Source of the DNA: Gammaproteobacteria bacterium
GTDB lineage: Bacteria > Pseudomonadota > Gammaproteobacteria > SURF-13
Assembly: GCA_016195665.1 (NCBI GenBank)
Contig: JACPZD010000034.1
Location: 1-34,913, forward strand
DNA: 34,913 bases
Direction: 5' to 3'
Both the position numbers and the translations under genes were made by a program. The notes beneath the pieces were generated by a model. That model saw only the letters and a list, made by a program, of their open reading frames with translations, did no database searches and was not told the origin of the DNA. The first letter of the stretch is position 1, and each line of letters begins with the position of its first letter. This document shows, in pieces, positions 14,218-21,997 of this stretch.

Positions 14218-14733
14218 CTAGCCGTTAATCTGTTTAACAATGTCGCGCACCACACTCCCCGCGGCGCGCTCACCTGTTTCAACGATCAAATCCGCAATCT
14301 CCCGATAGAGCGGGTCGCGCTGCTTCACCAGTTGCGCCAGGCGCGCGGCGGGGTCATCGGTTTGCAGCAGGGGCCGGTGGTGGTCCCGGGCGGTGCGCTT
14401 GAGCAGGGTTTCCAAGGCGGCGTGCAGGTAAATCACAAAGCCGCGCGCGGCCAGGCAGTTGCGGTTTTTGGGATCAAGGATCACCCCGCCCCCGGTGGCG
14501 AGCACGATGCCCGTGCGCCGCGAGAGGTCGTCAATCACCACCGACTCGCGGGCGCGGAAACCCGCCTCCCCCTCCAGTTCGAAGATCAGCGGTATGGATG
14601 CCCCGGTACGTTCCTCGATCTCCCGGTCGCTGTCCAGGAACTCCATCTTAAGGGTCTTCGCCACCCCCCGGCCGATGGTGGTCTTGCCCGCACCCATGGG
14701 GCCGATGAGGAAGATATTCTTGGCGGTCTTCAT
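14218..14733 (-). CDS. aroK: Shikimate kinase
   Basis: The enzyme phosphorylates shikimate at the 3-hydroxyl using ATP. I chose ATG at 14733 (171 residues, MKTAKNIFLIGPMGAGKTT). An upstream in-frame start would add 15 residues not typical of the family. The Walker A motif GPMGAGKT is at 11-18, the DSD magnesium/shikimate motif at 34-36, R60 in GFRARE and GGG at 81-83, followed by the lid arginine region RTARDHHRPLL. It forms the expected pilQ...aroK-aroB neighbourhood but is separated from pilQ by the Ig-like lipoprotein gene. Confidence 0.96.
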   Translation of the reverse strand: MKTAKNIFLIGPMGAGKTTIGRGVAKTLKMEFLDSDREIEERTGASIPLIFELEGEAGFRARESVVIDDLSRRTGIVLATGGGVILDPKNRNCLAARGFVIYLHAALETLLKRTARDHHRPLLQTDDPAARLAQLVKQRDPLYREIADLIVETGERAAGSVVRDIVKQING

Positions 14734-14867
14734 ACCGCCATGATATGTCAGTGAGAGGCAAGTAGGAAGGCGAGTCAACTCTCCGGCGAAAAAGCAGGAG
14801 CCTCACGGATCCTCGGGACGCCTAATGCAGCCCGAGGAATGTGCATTTAGCTTTAACGCGCTGGACG

Positions 14868-16571
14868 CTAATCAGTCACAGTAAACGACTGACTGGTGAT
14901 AGTGCCGCCAGGGGTGGTGACCTTGACTGTTAGTAGGCCAGTGGCGCCGTTAGCATTGGTGCAGGTGAAAGCGGGCGGCGGTGTAGCGTTAACTCTTTGG
15001 TCGGCGTCACTCTTCATGGTGATGGGGAAGCTGGTCGTGTTAGGCCCGGTGCTGGCCGTGTTAGGCACGGTGAAGGAGGGAGAAGAGAGTAGGTTGCCAT
15101 TGGTCGTCGAGACGTCGATTTTCGTTTTGAACGGCATTACCTGCCCTCTCTGATCCGTCACGGTGAGGAAAACGGTGACGGGGTTATTGGCGAAAGCCAC
15201 ATCCGTGCGACAGGCTATTAGGTTAATTGTCCCCAGCGTAATCACTGCTGTGCTGCCCGACATCACGATAACAATATCGTCACGCACATGCAAGGATTTC
15301 GGGGCATCGCAGATCGCGCCAGGGATGCGTGCCGCATCGGTGCACAAGAAGCCGTTGTATTTTCCGTCAGCCGTGTCAAATACACCATTGGCGTTGAAAT
15401 CTAGAAATTCTTCCGTGGGGTCGCGCACGCCGTTTTCGTTATCGTCGCGGAAGGCCTCGGCTAGATCGTTGGCGCCGGCACCAGTGAGAGTGAAGATGTC
15501 GCCGCTGGCATCCAATAGACCGTTACCGTTAGAATCTACAAAGCTCTCTTCGCCAATGGCGGTGGCGAGGATGGTCACCCGGCCATTAATGGGTCGGGGA
15601 TTGGAGCTGACCCAATTTACCGTACACGTCCCGGCCACGGTGGTGCAGGAGGGAACGATTTGACCGCCCTCGGTGGTAAAGGCCACGGCGGTGCCGTCGG
15701 GCACCGGATTGTTGAAGTGATCGCCGACAAAAACAGGCAACGCAACTGTGACTCCATTAAAATCAAACGCCTCTGGATTAAAGGTTGCCACCGAAATCGA
15801 GAAGCTGTTTTGGTCCGGAATACCCGTGGTTATCGTAAGTTGATTCGACTGAGTGCGTATGGGCGGGTCGGTGCCGGTGATAGTGGCCGTCACGCGCACG
15901 GCGGTCGCCACGGCGCCGGCGGCCACCACCGTTTGCACCAAGCCTTGGGAGTTACTGAAGGCGCTGATCGGCGACAGAGAGAGTCCGCCGACGCTGGTAT
16001 TGAGCGAGAAAGTGACCGACTGCCCGGCGACGATTCCGCCGGTAGTGTCCTTGACCCTGAATACCACCACTGAGGTTTCCGGTAGCCCCGCTCCGCCCGA
16101 ACCTTTCAAGCCTATGTTGGTGGGTGTGGCAGAAACGAATTCCAGTGAGCCCAGTACCGGCGGCAGGACGTTGATGGTGCCGGTGGCGCTCAGCAAGCCG
16201 ACGCCGGGAGGCGTCGGGACCGTGGTGGTGGCGCTGATGACGTCATTGCCGCTGCAACCTTGCGCCGTATATGTTGTCGTCGCCACTCCGTTAACGAGGG
16301 CCACGGGAGAGGTCACCTTGGCTTTGCCGAGGGAGATGCAGTTGGAGGTGAAGGTTACGCTCGCGGCCCCCTGGGTATAAGGGCTGCCGTTAGAGTTGGT
16401 GACGGTTGCAGTAAGGCCGCTACTGCCACCTGAGGACAAGGTGGTGACTTCTATCGCCAGGGCGATCAGCACCGCGCCTGGCGCCGTGGAAAATCCGCCG
16501 CCGCCGCCGCCACACCCCGCGACCACGGTCATCATTAGCAGCGCCAGGATTTTTTTTATCATCTTGCCCAT
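14868..16571 (-). CDS. Ig-like domain lipoprotein with calcium-loop motifs
   Basis: The 567-residue protein has a signal peptide ending in the lipobox VVAGC with C20, followed by a poly-glycine linker, so it is probably lipid-anchored. Repeated beta-rich stretches (about 40-135, 140-250, 255-340, 430-565) resemble bacterial Ig-like (Big_1/invasin-type) domains. The central part has three D-x-N-x-N-G-x-x-D loops: DSNGNGLLD at 346-354, DDNENGVRD near 376-384 and DFNANGVFD at 391-399. These resemble EF-hand/dockerin calcium sites. Cysteines are scattered through the chain (C78, C106, C309, C316, C410, C421, C454, C537). A GAAGGA ribosome site precedes the ATG at 16571. It follows pilQ by 39 bp, so a surface or pilus-linked role is inferred, not shown. 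Confidence 0.75.
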   Translation of the reverse strand: MGKMIKKILALLMMTVVAGCGGGGGGFSTAPGAVLIALAIEVTTLSSGGSSGLTATVTNSNGSPYTQGAASVTFTSNCISLGKAKVTSPVALVNGVATTTYTAQGCSGNDVISATTTVPTPPGVGLLSATGTINVLPPVLGSLEFVSATPTNIGLKGSGGAGLPETSVVVFRVKDTTGGIVAGQSVTFSLNTSVGGLSLSPISAFSNSQGLVQTVVAAGAVATAVRVTATITGTDPPIRTQSNQLTITTGIPDQNSFSISVATFNPEAFDFNGVTVALPVFVGDHFNNPVPDGTAVAFTTEGGQIVPSCTTVAGTCTVNWVSSNPRPINGRVTILATAIGEESFVDSNGNGLLDASGDIFTLTGAGANDLAEAFRDDNENGVRDPTEEFLDFNANGVFDTADGKYNGFLCTDAARIPGAICDAPKSLHVRDDIVIVMSGSTAVITLGTINLIACRTDVAFANNPVTVFLTVTDQRGQVMPFKTKIDVSTTNGNLLSSPSFTVPNTASTGPNTTSFPITMKSDADQRVNATPPPAFTCTNANGATGLLTVKVTTPGGTITSQSFTVTD

Positions 16572-16610
16572 GGTGGAGTTCCTTCAGCTTAATTTGGGGT
16601 TAGGTTATAT

Positions 16611-18860
16611 TTAATTTGTTACCGTCAAAGTATCCTTCAAAATCTTGGGCGTGACAAACATCAGCAGCTCGCGTTTGTCATCTACGTTACGGGTGGTGCG
16701 GAACAACGCCCCGACGCCGGGCAAGTCGCCGAGCAGCGGCACCCGGTCCACCTCCTTACTGTCGGTCTGCTCATAGACACCGCCCAGCACCACGGTCTCG
16801 CCGTTGCCCACCAGCACCTGGGTGACCACCTCGCGGGTGTCTATGCTCGGCACCAGTGAGTTCAATAGTTGTATCGTCTGGCCGACCGTGTCCTTCTTCA
16901 GGGAAAGATCCATGATGATGTGATCGTCGGGCGTGATCTGCGGCTTGACCTTGAGCTCCAACACCGCCTTCCTGAACGTGATGGTCGTGGCGCCGCTGGA
17001 AGCGGCCTGCAGATACGGGATCTCGACGCCTTGTTCGATACTGGCCTCCTTCTGGTTGGAGGTCACCACACGCGGGTTGGAGAGCACCTCGCCGCGCTTT
17101 TCCTTTTGCAGCGCGGAGAGCTCCAGATCGAGCAGGATGTTGGAACCCAGGATGGCGAACGCGATTTGTCCCGCGGGGGTGGACACCGGCAGATTGACGT
17201 TCAGCCGGTTGTCGGGGTTGGGTAACACCGGAATGATCTTCGGGATATTGCTTGTGGGGCCGGACGGTAACACCACCGGGAAGGGCTGGCCGCTGTTGCG
17301 TATATTGGTCACCGCGCTGTCCACGGTGTTGTTGGTTCCCGCCAAGGTTCCGCTGGTGGTGAGAATGCCGTCATTGCCGTTTTTCTTTACCCCGGTGACG
17401 CCGAAGCGCACGCCCAAACTTTTGCTGAAGTCGTTGTTGGCGATCACGATGCGCGATTCGATCAACACCTGCCGCTGGGGGATATCCAGCGTAGTGACGA
17501 GCTTTCTGACTTCAACAAGCTTATCGGAGGTGTCCTGTACCAGCAGGGTGTTGGTGCGGTCGTCTATGGTGACGTTGCCGCGCGCCGACAACAGCGAATT
17601 CTCCTTCGACTTGAGCAAGGCGGCGAGATCGGAGGCCTTGGCGAAATTTACGCGGATAAACTCGGAGCGCAAGGGCGCCAGTTCCGCCACCTGTTTCTGC
17701 GATTCGAGTTCAAGTTTTTCGCGCGCCGCAATCTCTTCGGTCGGCGCGACTTGAATGACATTGCCGGCCTGCCGCATCCCGAGACCCTTGCTCTTCAGGA
17801 TGATGTCCAGGGCCTGATCCCAGGGTACGTTCTTGAGGCGCAGGGTCACATTGCCCTGCACCGAATCGCTCACCACCATGTTGAGGCCGGTGAAGTCGGC
17901 GATCAATTGCAGCACCGCACGCACGTCTATGCTCTGGAAGTTGAGCGAGAGTTTTTCGCCGGTGTAGCCGAGCTTCTCCTTCTTCGCGGCCTCCTGTTCG
18001 GCCTTGGTGAGCGGCTTCACCTCGATGGTATAGAGATTGCCGGCCTGATAGGCGAGGTGGTCATATTCACCGCTGGGGGTGATCTCCATGTGCACGTTCT
18101 TGCCGCGGGCGCTGGTCTCCACGGTCTTCACCGGGGTGGCGAAATCGGTCACATCGAGGCGGCGCTCCAGGGCTTCGGGTAACGAACTGTTGGCGAAGTC
18201 CACCATGATCTTGCCGCCCTGCTCGCGGATGTCCACGCCGGTGGAGGGATCTGAGAGCGTGACGACCACGCGGCCCTCGCCCTTTTCGCCGCGCCGGAAG
18301 TCAATATTTTCCAAACCGCGCCCGGCCGGGGCGCTTGCCCGCGGGCGTACCGTGGCGGCGGGTTGAGCCGCGGGGGCGGTCTGCGCCACCGCAGTGGCGG
18401 GCGCTTCACCGCCCGCGCTGCCGCCCAGGGTGAGATAGACGTTGTTGCCCTCGATACGGGTTTCGTACGGCGCCAACTGAACCAGATTCAACACGATGCG
18501 GGTGCGCCCTTTGGCCTCCACCGCGTTGATGCTGCGGGCGATGCCCACCCCGATCTGCTGGCTCTTTTGCGCGAGCCCCAGCGTGGTGTTGGGGAAGTCC
18601 AGCGCGATGCGCGCCGGATTATCTATGGTGAAGCTGATCGGCTGCGCCGGCGGGCCTGACAGGGTGAGCTTGATCTCAACGCGGTCGCCGGGGAGCGATG
18701 TGTAACTGATGTCCTGCAGGGTGTTGGCGCCGGGGGCGGTTTCCTCCGCAGGCGCCCAGGCGCCCGGCAGCCACAGGCTGATCAGTAGAGACACGTAGTA
18801 GAGCGCCCAGCGTGCCGGGCGGCCGTTTTCTGTAGCGGAATTATTCATATTCATTTTCAT
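16611..18860 (-). CDS. pilQ: Type IV pilus secretin
   Basis: The 749-residue outer-membrane secretin forms the pore through which the pilus exits. An N-terminal signal segment is followed by two AMIN domains (about 45-135 and 185-275) that bind peptidoglycan. Next is the secretin short N domain (LNFQSIDVRAVLQLIADFTGLNMVVSD begins near 308) and an N1-type domain with RTNTLLVQDT. The C-terminal secretin barrel includes LSNPRVVTSNQKEASIEQG and ends TPKILKDTLTVTN. It overlaps pilP by 4 bp and is last of the pilMNOPQ operon. The Ig-like lipoprotein follows 39 bp later and may share its transcript. Confidence 0.96.
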   Translation of the reverse strand: MKMNMNNSATENGRPARWALYYVSLLISLWLPGAWAPAEETAPGANTLQDISYTSLPGDRVEIKLTLSGPPAQPISFTIDNPARIALDFPNTTLGLAQKSQQIGVGIARSINAVEAKGRTRIVLNLVQLAPYETRIEGNNVYLTLGGSAGGEAPATAVAQTAPAAQPAATVRPRASAPAGRGLENIDFRRGEKGEGRVVVTLSDPSTGVDIREQGGKIMVDFANSSLPEALERRLDVTDFATPVKTVETSARGKNVHMEITPSGEYDHLAYQAGNLYTIEVKPLTKAEQEAAKKEKLGYTGEKLSLNFQSIDVRAVLQLIADFTGLNMVVSDSVQGNVTLRLKNVPWDQALDIILKSKGLGMRQAGNVIQVAPTEEIAAREKLELESQKQVAELAPLRSEFIRVNFAKASDLAALLKSKENSLLSARGNVTIDDRTNTLLVQDTSDKLVEVRKLVTTLDIPQRQVLIESRIVIANNDFSKSLGVRFGVTGVKKNGNDGILTTSGTLAGTNNTVDSAVTNIRNSGQPFPVVLPSGPTSNIPKIIPVLPNPDNRLNVNLPVSTPAGQIAFAILGSNILLDLELSALQKEKRGEVLSNPRVVTSNQKEASIEQGVEIPYLQAASSGATTITFRKAVLELKVKPQITPDDHIIMDLSLKKDTVGQTIQLLNSLVPSIDTREVVTQVLVGNGETVVLGGVYEQTDSKEVDRVPLLGDLPGVGALFRTTRNVDDKRELLMFVTPKILKDTLTVTN

Positions 18861-19399
18861 TTCTTTTGCTCCCCTGCTGATTCCTCGCTTAAGGCCAAAG
18901 AGGCTTGCCGTTCCATCCAGCCCCCCTGCCCGTCTTCTACGATTTCAGTCAACTCGATGAGTTCGTCCGAGATGCGTGTGATCTTGCCGTTGTTCTGTCC
19001 CAGATAATTGCCCGGCTGGACGCGGTAGATGGCTCCATCGGGCGCCTTCACGATGGACCATTTACCGCCGCTGCGCTCCAGAGAGCCCACCAGACGGAGG
19101 GCGTCGAGGGGGAATTCTTCCAGCGCCTCCTTGGGACGGTTGGCGTCCGGTTTGAGCCCGCCGCCCGCGGTCTGCGTCTTGGATTCGCCGGGCACCACCG
19201 GCGGCGTAAAGGGGTCGCGCAGATTGGTAGCGGTATAGGCGAAGGTCTCGTAAGGCTTGATGATCGGCATCGGCTCGATGGGCCCCTTGGGGCGCGCCTT
19301 CACCTGCTCGATATAGCTTTGCAGATCCTCGGTATTGTTACCGCAGCCCGCCAACAGGCCGCCGAGCAATGCGACACCCAAGGCGATGCGGCAGCTCAC
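18857..19399 (-). CDS. pilP: Type IV pilus assembly lipoprotein PilP
   Basis: The 180-residue lipoprotein has the lipobox GGLLAGC with C19. It links the inner-membrane PilNO complex to PilQ. An extended low-complexity linker (about 22-75, with LRDPFTPP) precedes a compact beta-sandwich HR domain (LDALRLVGSLERSGGKWSIVKAPDGAIYRVQPGNYLGQNNGKI is the family core; seen here in parts). It overlaps pilO and pilQ by 4 bp each. Confidence 0.94.
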   Translation of the reverse strand: MSCRIALGVALLGGLLAGCGNNTEDLQSYIEQVKARPKGPIEPMPIIKPYETFAYTATNLRDPFTPPVVPGESKTQTAGGGLKPDANRPKEALEEFPLDALRLVGSLERSGGKWSIVKAPDGAIYRVQPGNYLGQNNGKITRISDELIELTEIVEDGQGGWMERQASLALSEESAGEQKK

Positions 19400-20040
19400 G
19401 GTTTGACCCCCTTCTTTTTATCCGCGTCGGTCTGGACGGCGCCCTCCTCGAGATAGCGATAGGTCTTGGTGACAAGCTCCATGACCAATTTGCCGTTCTT
19501 GTCTTGAGTTTGCTGAGCGCCTTGCGGGGGATGTATAGCAATATCGTGCATCGTGACGATACGCGGCAGCGCCGCCACACCGCTCACGAAGGCGCCGAAT
19601 TGATGATAATTGCCGGTGACGCGGATATTGATCGGCAGCTCGGCGTAAAAGTCCTTGGGCGTCTCGTCCTTGGGGCTGAACAGCTCGAATTCGAGTCCGC
19701 TGGCCAGGCCCGTCTGAGAGATGTCCACCAACAGGTCCGCTACCTCCGCTTTGCTCGGCAGTTGCCGCAGCATCAGGCCAAAGGAGGCGTTCATTTCATC
19801 CAGTTGCTGCTTGTAGGCGTCCAGATTGACGGCCTTGGCCTGCTTGGTTTCGAAAGACTGTTTCAGCTCCTGCTCCTTGGCCTTGGCCTGTTGCAGCGCC
19901 TCCCACTGGCCTTTTGTATCGAACCAGTAGCCCGCCCCCAGGAGCACCAGACAGACCACACCGATGGCGACACCTTTGGCCGCCGGCGGCCAACCGCCGA
20001 TATTGTGGAAATCCAGATCGTTGAAATCGGAAAGATTCAT
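19396..20040 (-). CDS. pilO: Type IV pilus assembly protein PilO
   Basis: The 214-residue inner-membrane protein has one transmembrane helix (about 23-40), a coiled coil (about 48-75) and a periplasmic ferredoxin-like domain containing LPSKAEVADLLVDI and PINIRVTGNYHQFGAFVSGVAALPRIV. It dimerises with PilN to form the alignment subcomplex. It overlaps both neighbours by 4 bp. Confidence 0.94.
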   Translation of the reverse strand: MNLSDFNDLDFHNIGGWPPAAKGVAIGVVCLVLLGAGYWFDTKGQWEALQQAKAKEQELKQSFETKQAKAVNLDAYKQQLDEMNASFGLMLRQLPSKAEVADLLVDISQTGLASGLEFELFSPKDETPKDFYAELPINIRVTGNYHQFGAFVSGVAALPRIVTMHDIAIHPPQGAQQTQDKNGKLVMELVTKTYRYLEEGAVQTDADKKKGVKP

Positions 20041-20651
20041 GGCTTGGCCGCTTGACCCGCTTTAGTAGAATCTTTGGATTGATTTTGCTGGGATTGATTT
20101 TCTTGGCCCGGCTGGGTTTGCGTCACCCGCAGTGTGTAGCGGGTGGTGCGTACCTTGTCCTTCTCGTTGGTCTCTATCACATCCAGGACCGGGTTCTCCA
20201 GCCACGGCGAATCATCGAGATTTTTCATAAGGGCCGACACCCGCGCATTGGACTGGGCTATGCCCTCCAGGGTCAAGGCGTTGCCCTGCATCTTGGCGCT
20301 GGTGTAATACACACCCTCCGGCAGGTTCTTGATTAACTCGTCCATAAGGTGCACGGTGAGCGGCCGGCTGGTCTGGAGCTGCTGGATAATATTCATGCGC
20401 GAGAGCAGGTTGGAGCGCTGCGTGTCAAGGCTCTGGATCTCCTTGATCTTGGTGTCCAGCTGCGCGATTTCCTGGTTAAGGATCTGGTTGCGGCCCTCCT
20501 GATGGCTGATGAGGGCGCCAATATGGATATGCGCGTAGGCAATGATGACCAGCGTCAATACCACGGCGCCGATGCCGATGGACATGAATTGCCGCTCGCT
20601 CTCTTTGCGCCGGGCCTCGCGCCAGGGGAGCAGGTTAATGCGCGTGTTCAC
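20037..20651 (-). CDS. pilN: Type IV pilus assembly protein PilN
   Basis: The 204-residue bitopic protein starts MNTRINLLPWREARRK. The INLLPWRE motif docks into cytoplasmic PilM. A transmembrane helix (about 23-41) is followed by a coiled coil and a periplasmic ferredoxin-like domain (LPEGVYYTSAKMQGNALTLEG). The C-terminal tail is rich in Gln, Asn and Ser. It overlaps pilM and pilO by 4 bp. Confidence 0.95.
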   Translation of the reverse strand: MNTRINLLPWREARRKESERQFMSIGIGAVVLTLVIIAYAHIHIGALISHQEGRNQILNQEIAQLDTKIKEIQSLDTQRSNLLSRMNIIQQLQTSRPLTVHLMDELIKNLPEGVYYTSAKMQGNALTLEGIAQSNARVSALMKNLDDSPWLENPVLDVIETNEKDKVRTTRYTLRVTQTQPGQENQSQQNQSKDSTKAGQAAKP

Positions 20652-21715
20652 GCGTCGAAGCTCCGCATGGCGAGTCCGCAGGCCGTGAGCAGGATCGGCG
20701 CGTCGCTCTTCAGGGCCTTGGCGTCCACCCGCGAGGCGAGAGTCATGCCGGTAAACGGGTTGGCGACCGAGGCCGGGGTGCCGGTGGTGCTCTCGATCAG
20801 GGCCGCGAGCCCGGGCAGCAAGGCAGTGCCGCCGGCCAGCAGGATATGGTCTACGTTATGGTAAGGGCTGGAAGACAAAAAGAACTGCAAAGAGCGGCTG
20901 ACGTGTCGGGCGACGGCCTCCTTGAAGGGTTCCAGCACCTCGCTGGCGTAATCGGGGGGCAGCCCGCCGCCACCCTGCCGGATGGCCTTGGCGGCCTCTT
21001 CCGGACTCAGGCCGTAACGGCTCTGCACCGCCTCGATGAGCTGCTTGTTGCCGAAGCTCTGTTCGCGGCTGTAGACAAGTTTGAGCTTGTCGAGCACGTG
21101 GATGCCGCTGGTGGTCGCGCCGAGGTCCACTACGGCGATGACTTGGTTCGCGCCCTTGGGCAGGGCCTGGCCGAGCAGAGAGATGAGGTGTTCTGCGGCG
21201 TAGGCCTCGATGTCCACCACTCTGGTGGTGAGCCCGCCCAGTTCGATTGCCGCTACACGAGTATCCACGTTTTCACTGCGCGAGGCGGCCAGCAAAACTT
21301 CAACCATGTTTGGATCGCGCGGTGCGGGGCCTAATACCTGAAAATCCAGATTCACGTCTTCAAGGGGGTAAGGGATGTATTGACCGGCCTCCAGTTCGAT
21401 CTGGGTGGCCATTTCCTCGTCGGTCAAGCCGGCGGGCATATAGATGGTCTTGGTGATGACCGCCGAGCCCGACACCGCTACCGCGGCATTTTTGGCGCGG
21501 GTGCGGGCACGCTTGACCGCACGGCTGATGCCGGCGCCCACGGCCTCGACATTGACGATGTTTTTTTCAACGACGGCGCCTGCCGCAAGAGGCTCCACGG
21601 CATAGCTCTCAACCCTGTAACGATCCCCGTTGCGGCTTAGCTCTAGCAGTTTTACAGCGGTAGAGCTAATATCTAACCCTAGGATAGTTGGCGCTTTTTG
21701 AAAGAAGAGTGGCAC
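20648..21715 (-). CDS. pilM: Type IV pilus assembly ATPase-like protein PilM
   Basis: The 355-residue cytoplasmic actin/FtsA-like protein polymerises beneath the pilus machine. Motif GLDISSTAVKLLEL (13-26) is the phosphate-1 loop, AVVDLGATTSGIHVL the phosphate-2 loop and ILLAGGTALLPGLA the adenosine motif. The start is GTG at 21715, with AGGA eight bases upstream. It is the first gene of the operon. The promoter should lie in the AT-rich stretch 21720-21830, but no single -35/-10 pair is convincing. Confidence 0.95.
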   Translation of the reverse strand: MPLFFQKAPTILGLDISSTAVKLLELSRNGDRYRVESYAVEPLAAGAVVEKNIVNVEAVGAGISRAVKRARTRAKNAAVAVSGSAVITKTIYMPAGLTDEEMATQIELEAGQYIPYPLEDVNLDFQVLGPAPRDPNMVEVLLAASRSENVDTRVAAIELGGLTTRVVDIEAYAAEHLISLLGQALPKGANQVIAVVDLGATTSGIHVLDKLKLVYSREQSFGNKQLIEAVQSRYGLSPEEAAKAIRQGGGGLPPDYASEVLEPFKEAVARHVSRSLQFFLSSSPYHNVDHILLAGGTALLPGLAALIESTTGTPASVANPFTGMTLASRVDAKALKSDAPILLTACGLAMRSFDA

Positions 21716-21853
21716 CCGATTTTTCCTATGTTATACCCATAGTTACATGCCATATATAGTCTAATTTATTAACTACTGTTCTTAACTATAAGCGATTAAA
21801 ATAAAAAATCAACTATTTTTTAATACATGCCCGCAGCACGCGGCGGGCGCAAA

Positions 21854-21992
21854 GCGACGGGGTTTCCAAAGGGGAGAATCGCAGTTCTTCCCTTTGGTCG
21901 CCTTCGCGGTTTCACACCGCGAAGAGCGAAATTCCAATTAATTCTGCCATAATGGGTCACTCCCAGGCGGCCATACCCGAGGCTAGTCCTCG
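21854..21992. repeat. Hairpin cluster in the divergent pilM/mrcA spacer
   Basis: Three successive stems are visible. GCGAC and CCAAAGGG (21854-21873) pair with CCCTTTGG and GTCGC (21890-21901). CTTCGCGGT/ACCGCGAAG (21902-21924) closes loop TTCAC. CGAGG/CCTCG (21978-21992) sits just before the mrcA start and could mask its ribosome site. The GC-rich block contrasts with the adjacent AT-rich pilM promoter side (21720-21830). It may be a repeat remnant, but no second copy is in the window. Confidence 0.6.
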
Positions 21993-21997
21993 TCATT

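Noticed and set aside
14811-14837. CCTCGGG/CCCGAGG stem after the Ig lipoprotein gene as an intrinsic terminator
   Set aside because: The loop is 13 nt, there is no T-tract on the minus-strand 3' side, and aroK lies downstream. The evidence is too weak to annotate it.
21709-21725. TGGCAC...TTTTT as a sigma-54 promoter near pilM
   Set aside because: It is on the plus strand, pointing away from pilM, and the -12 element does not match TTGCW.
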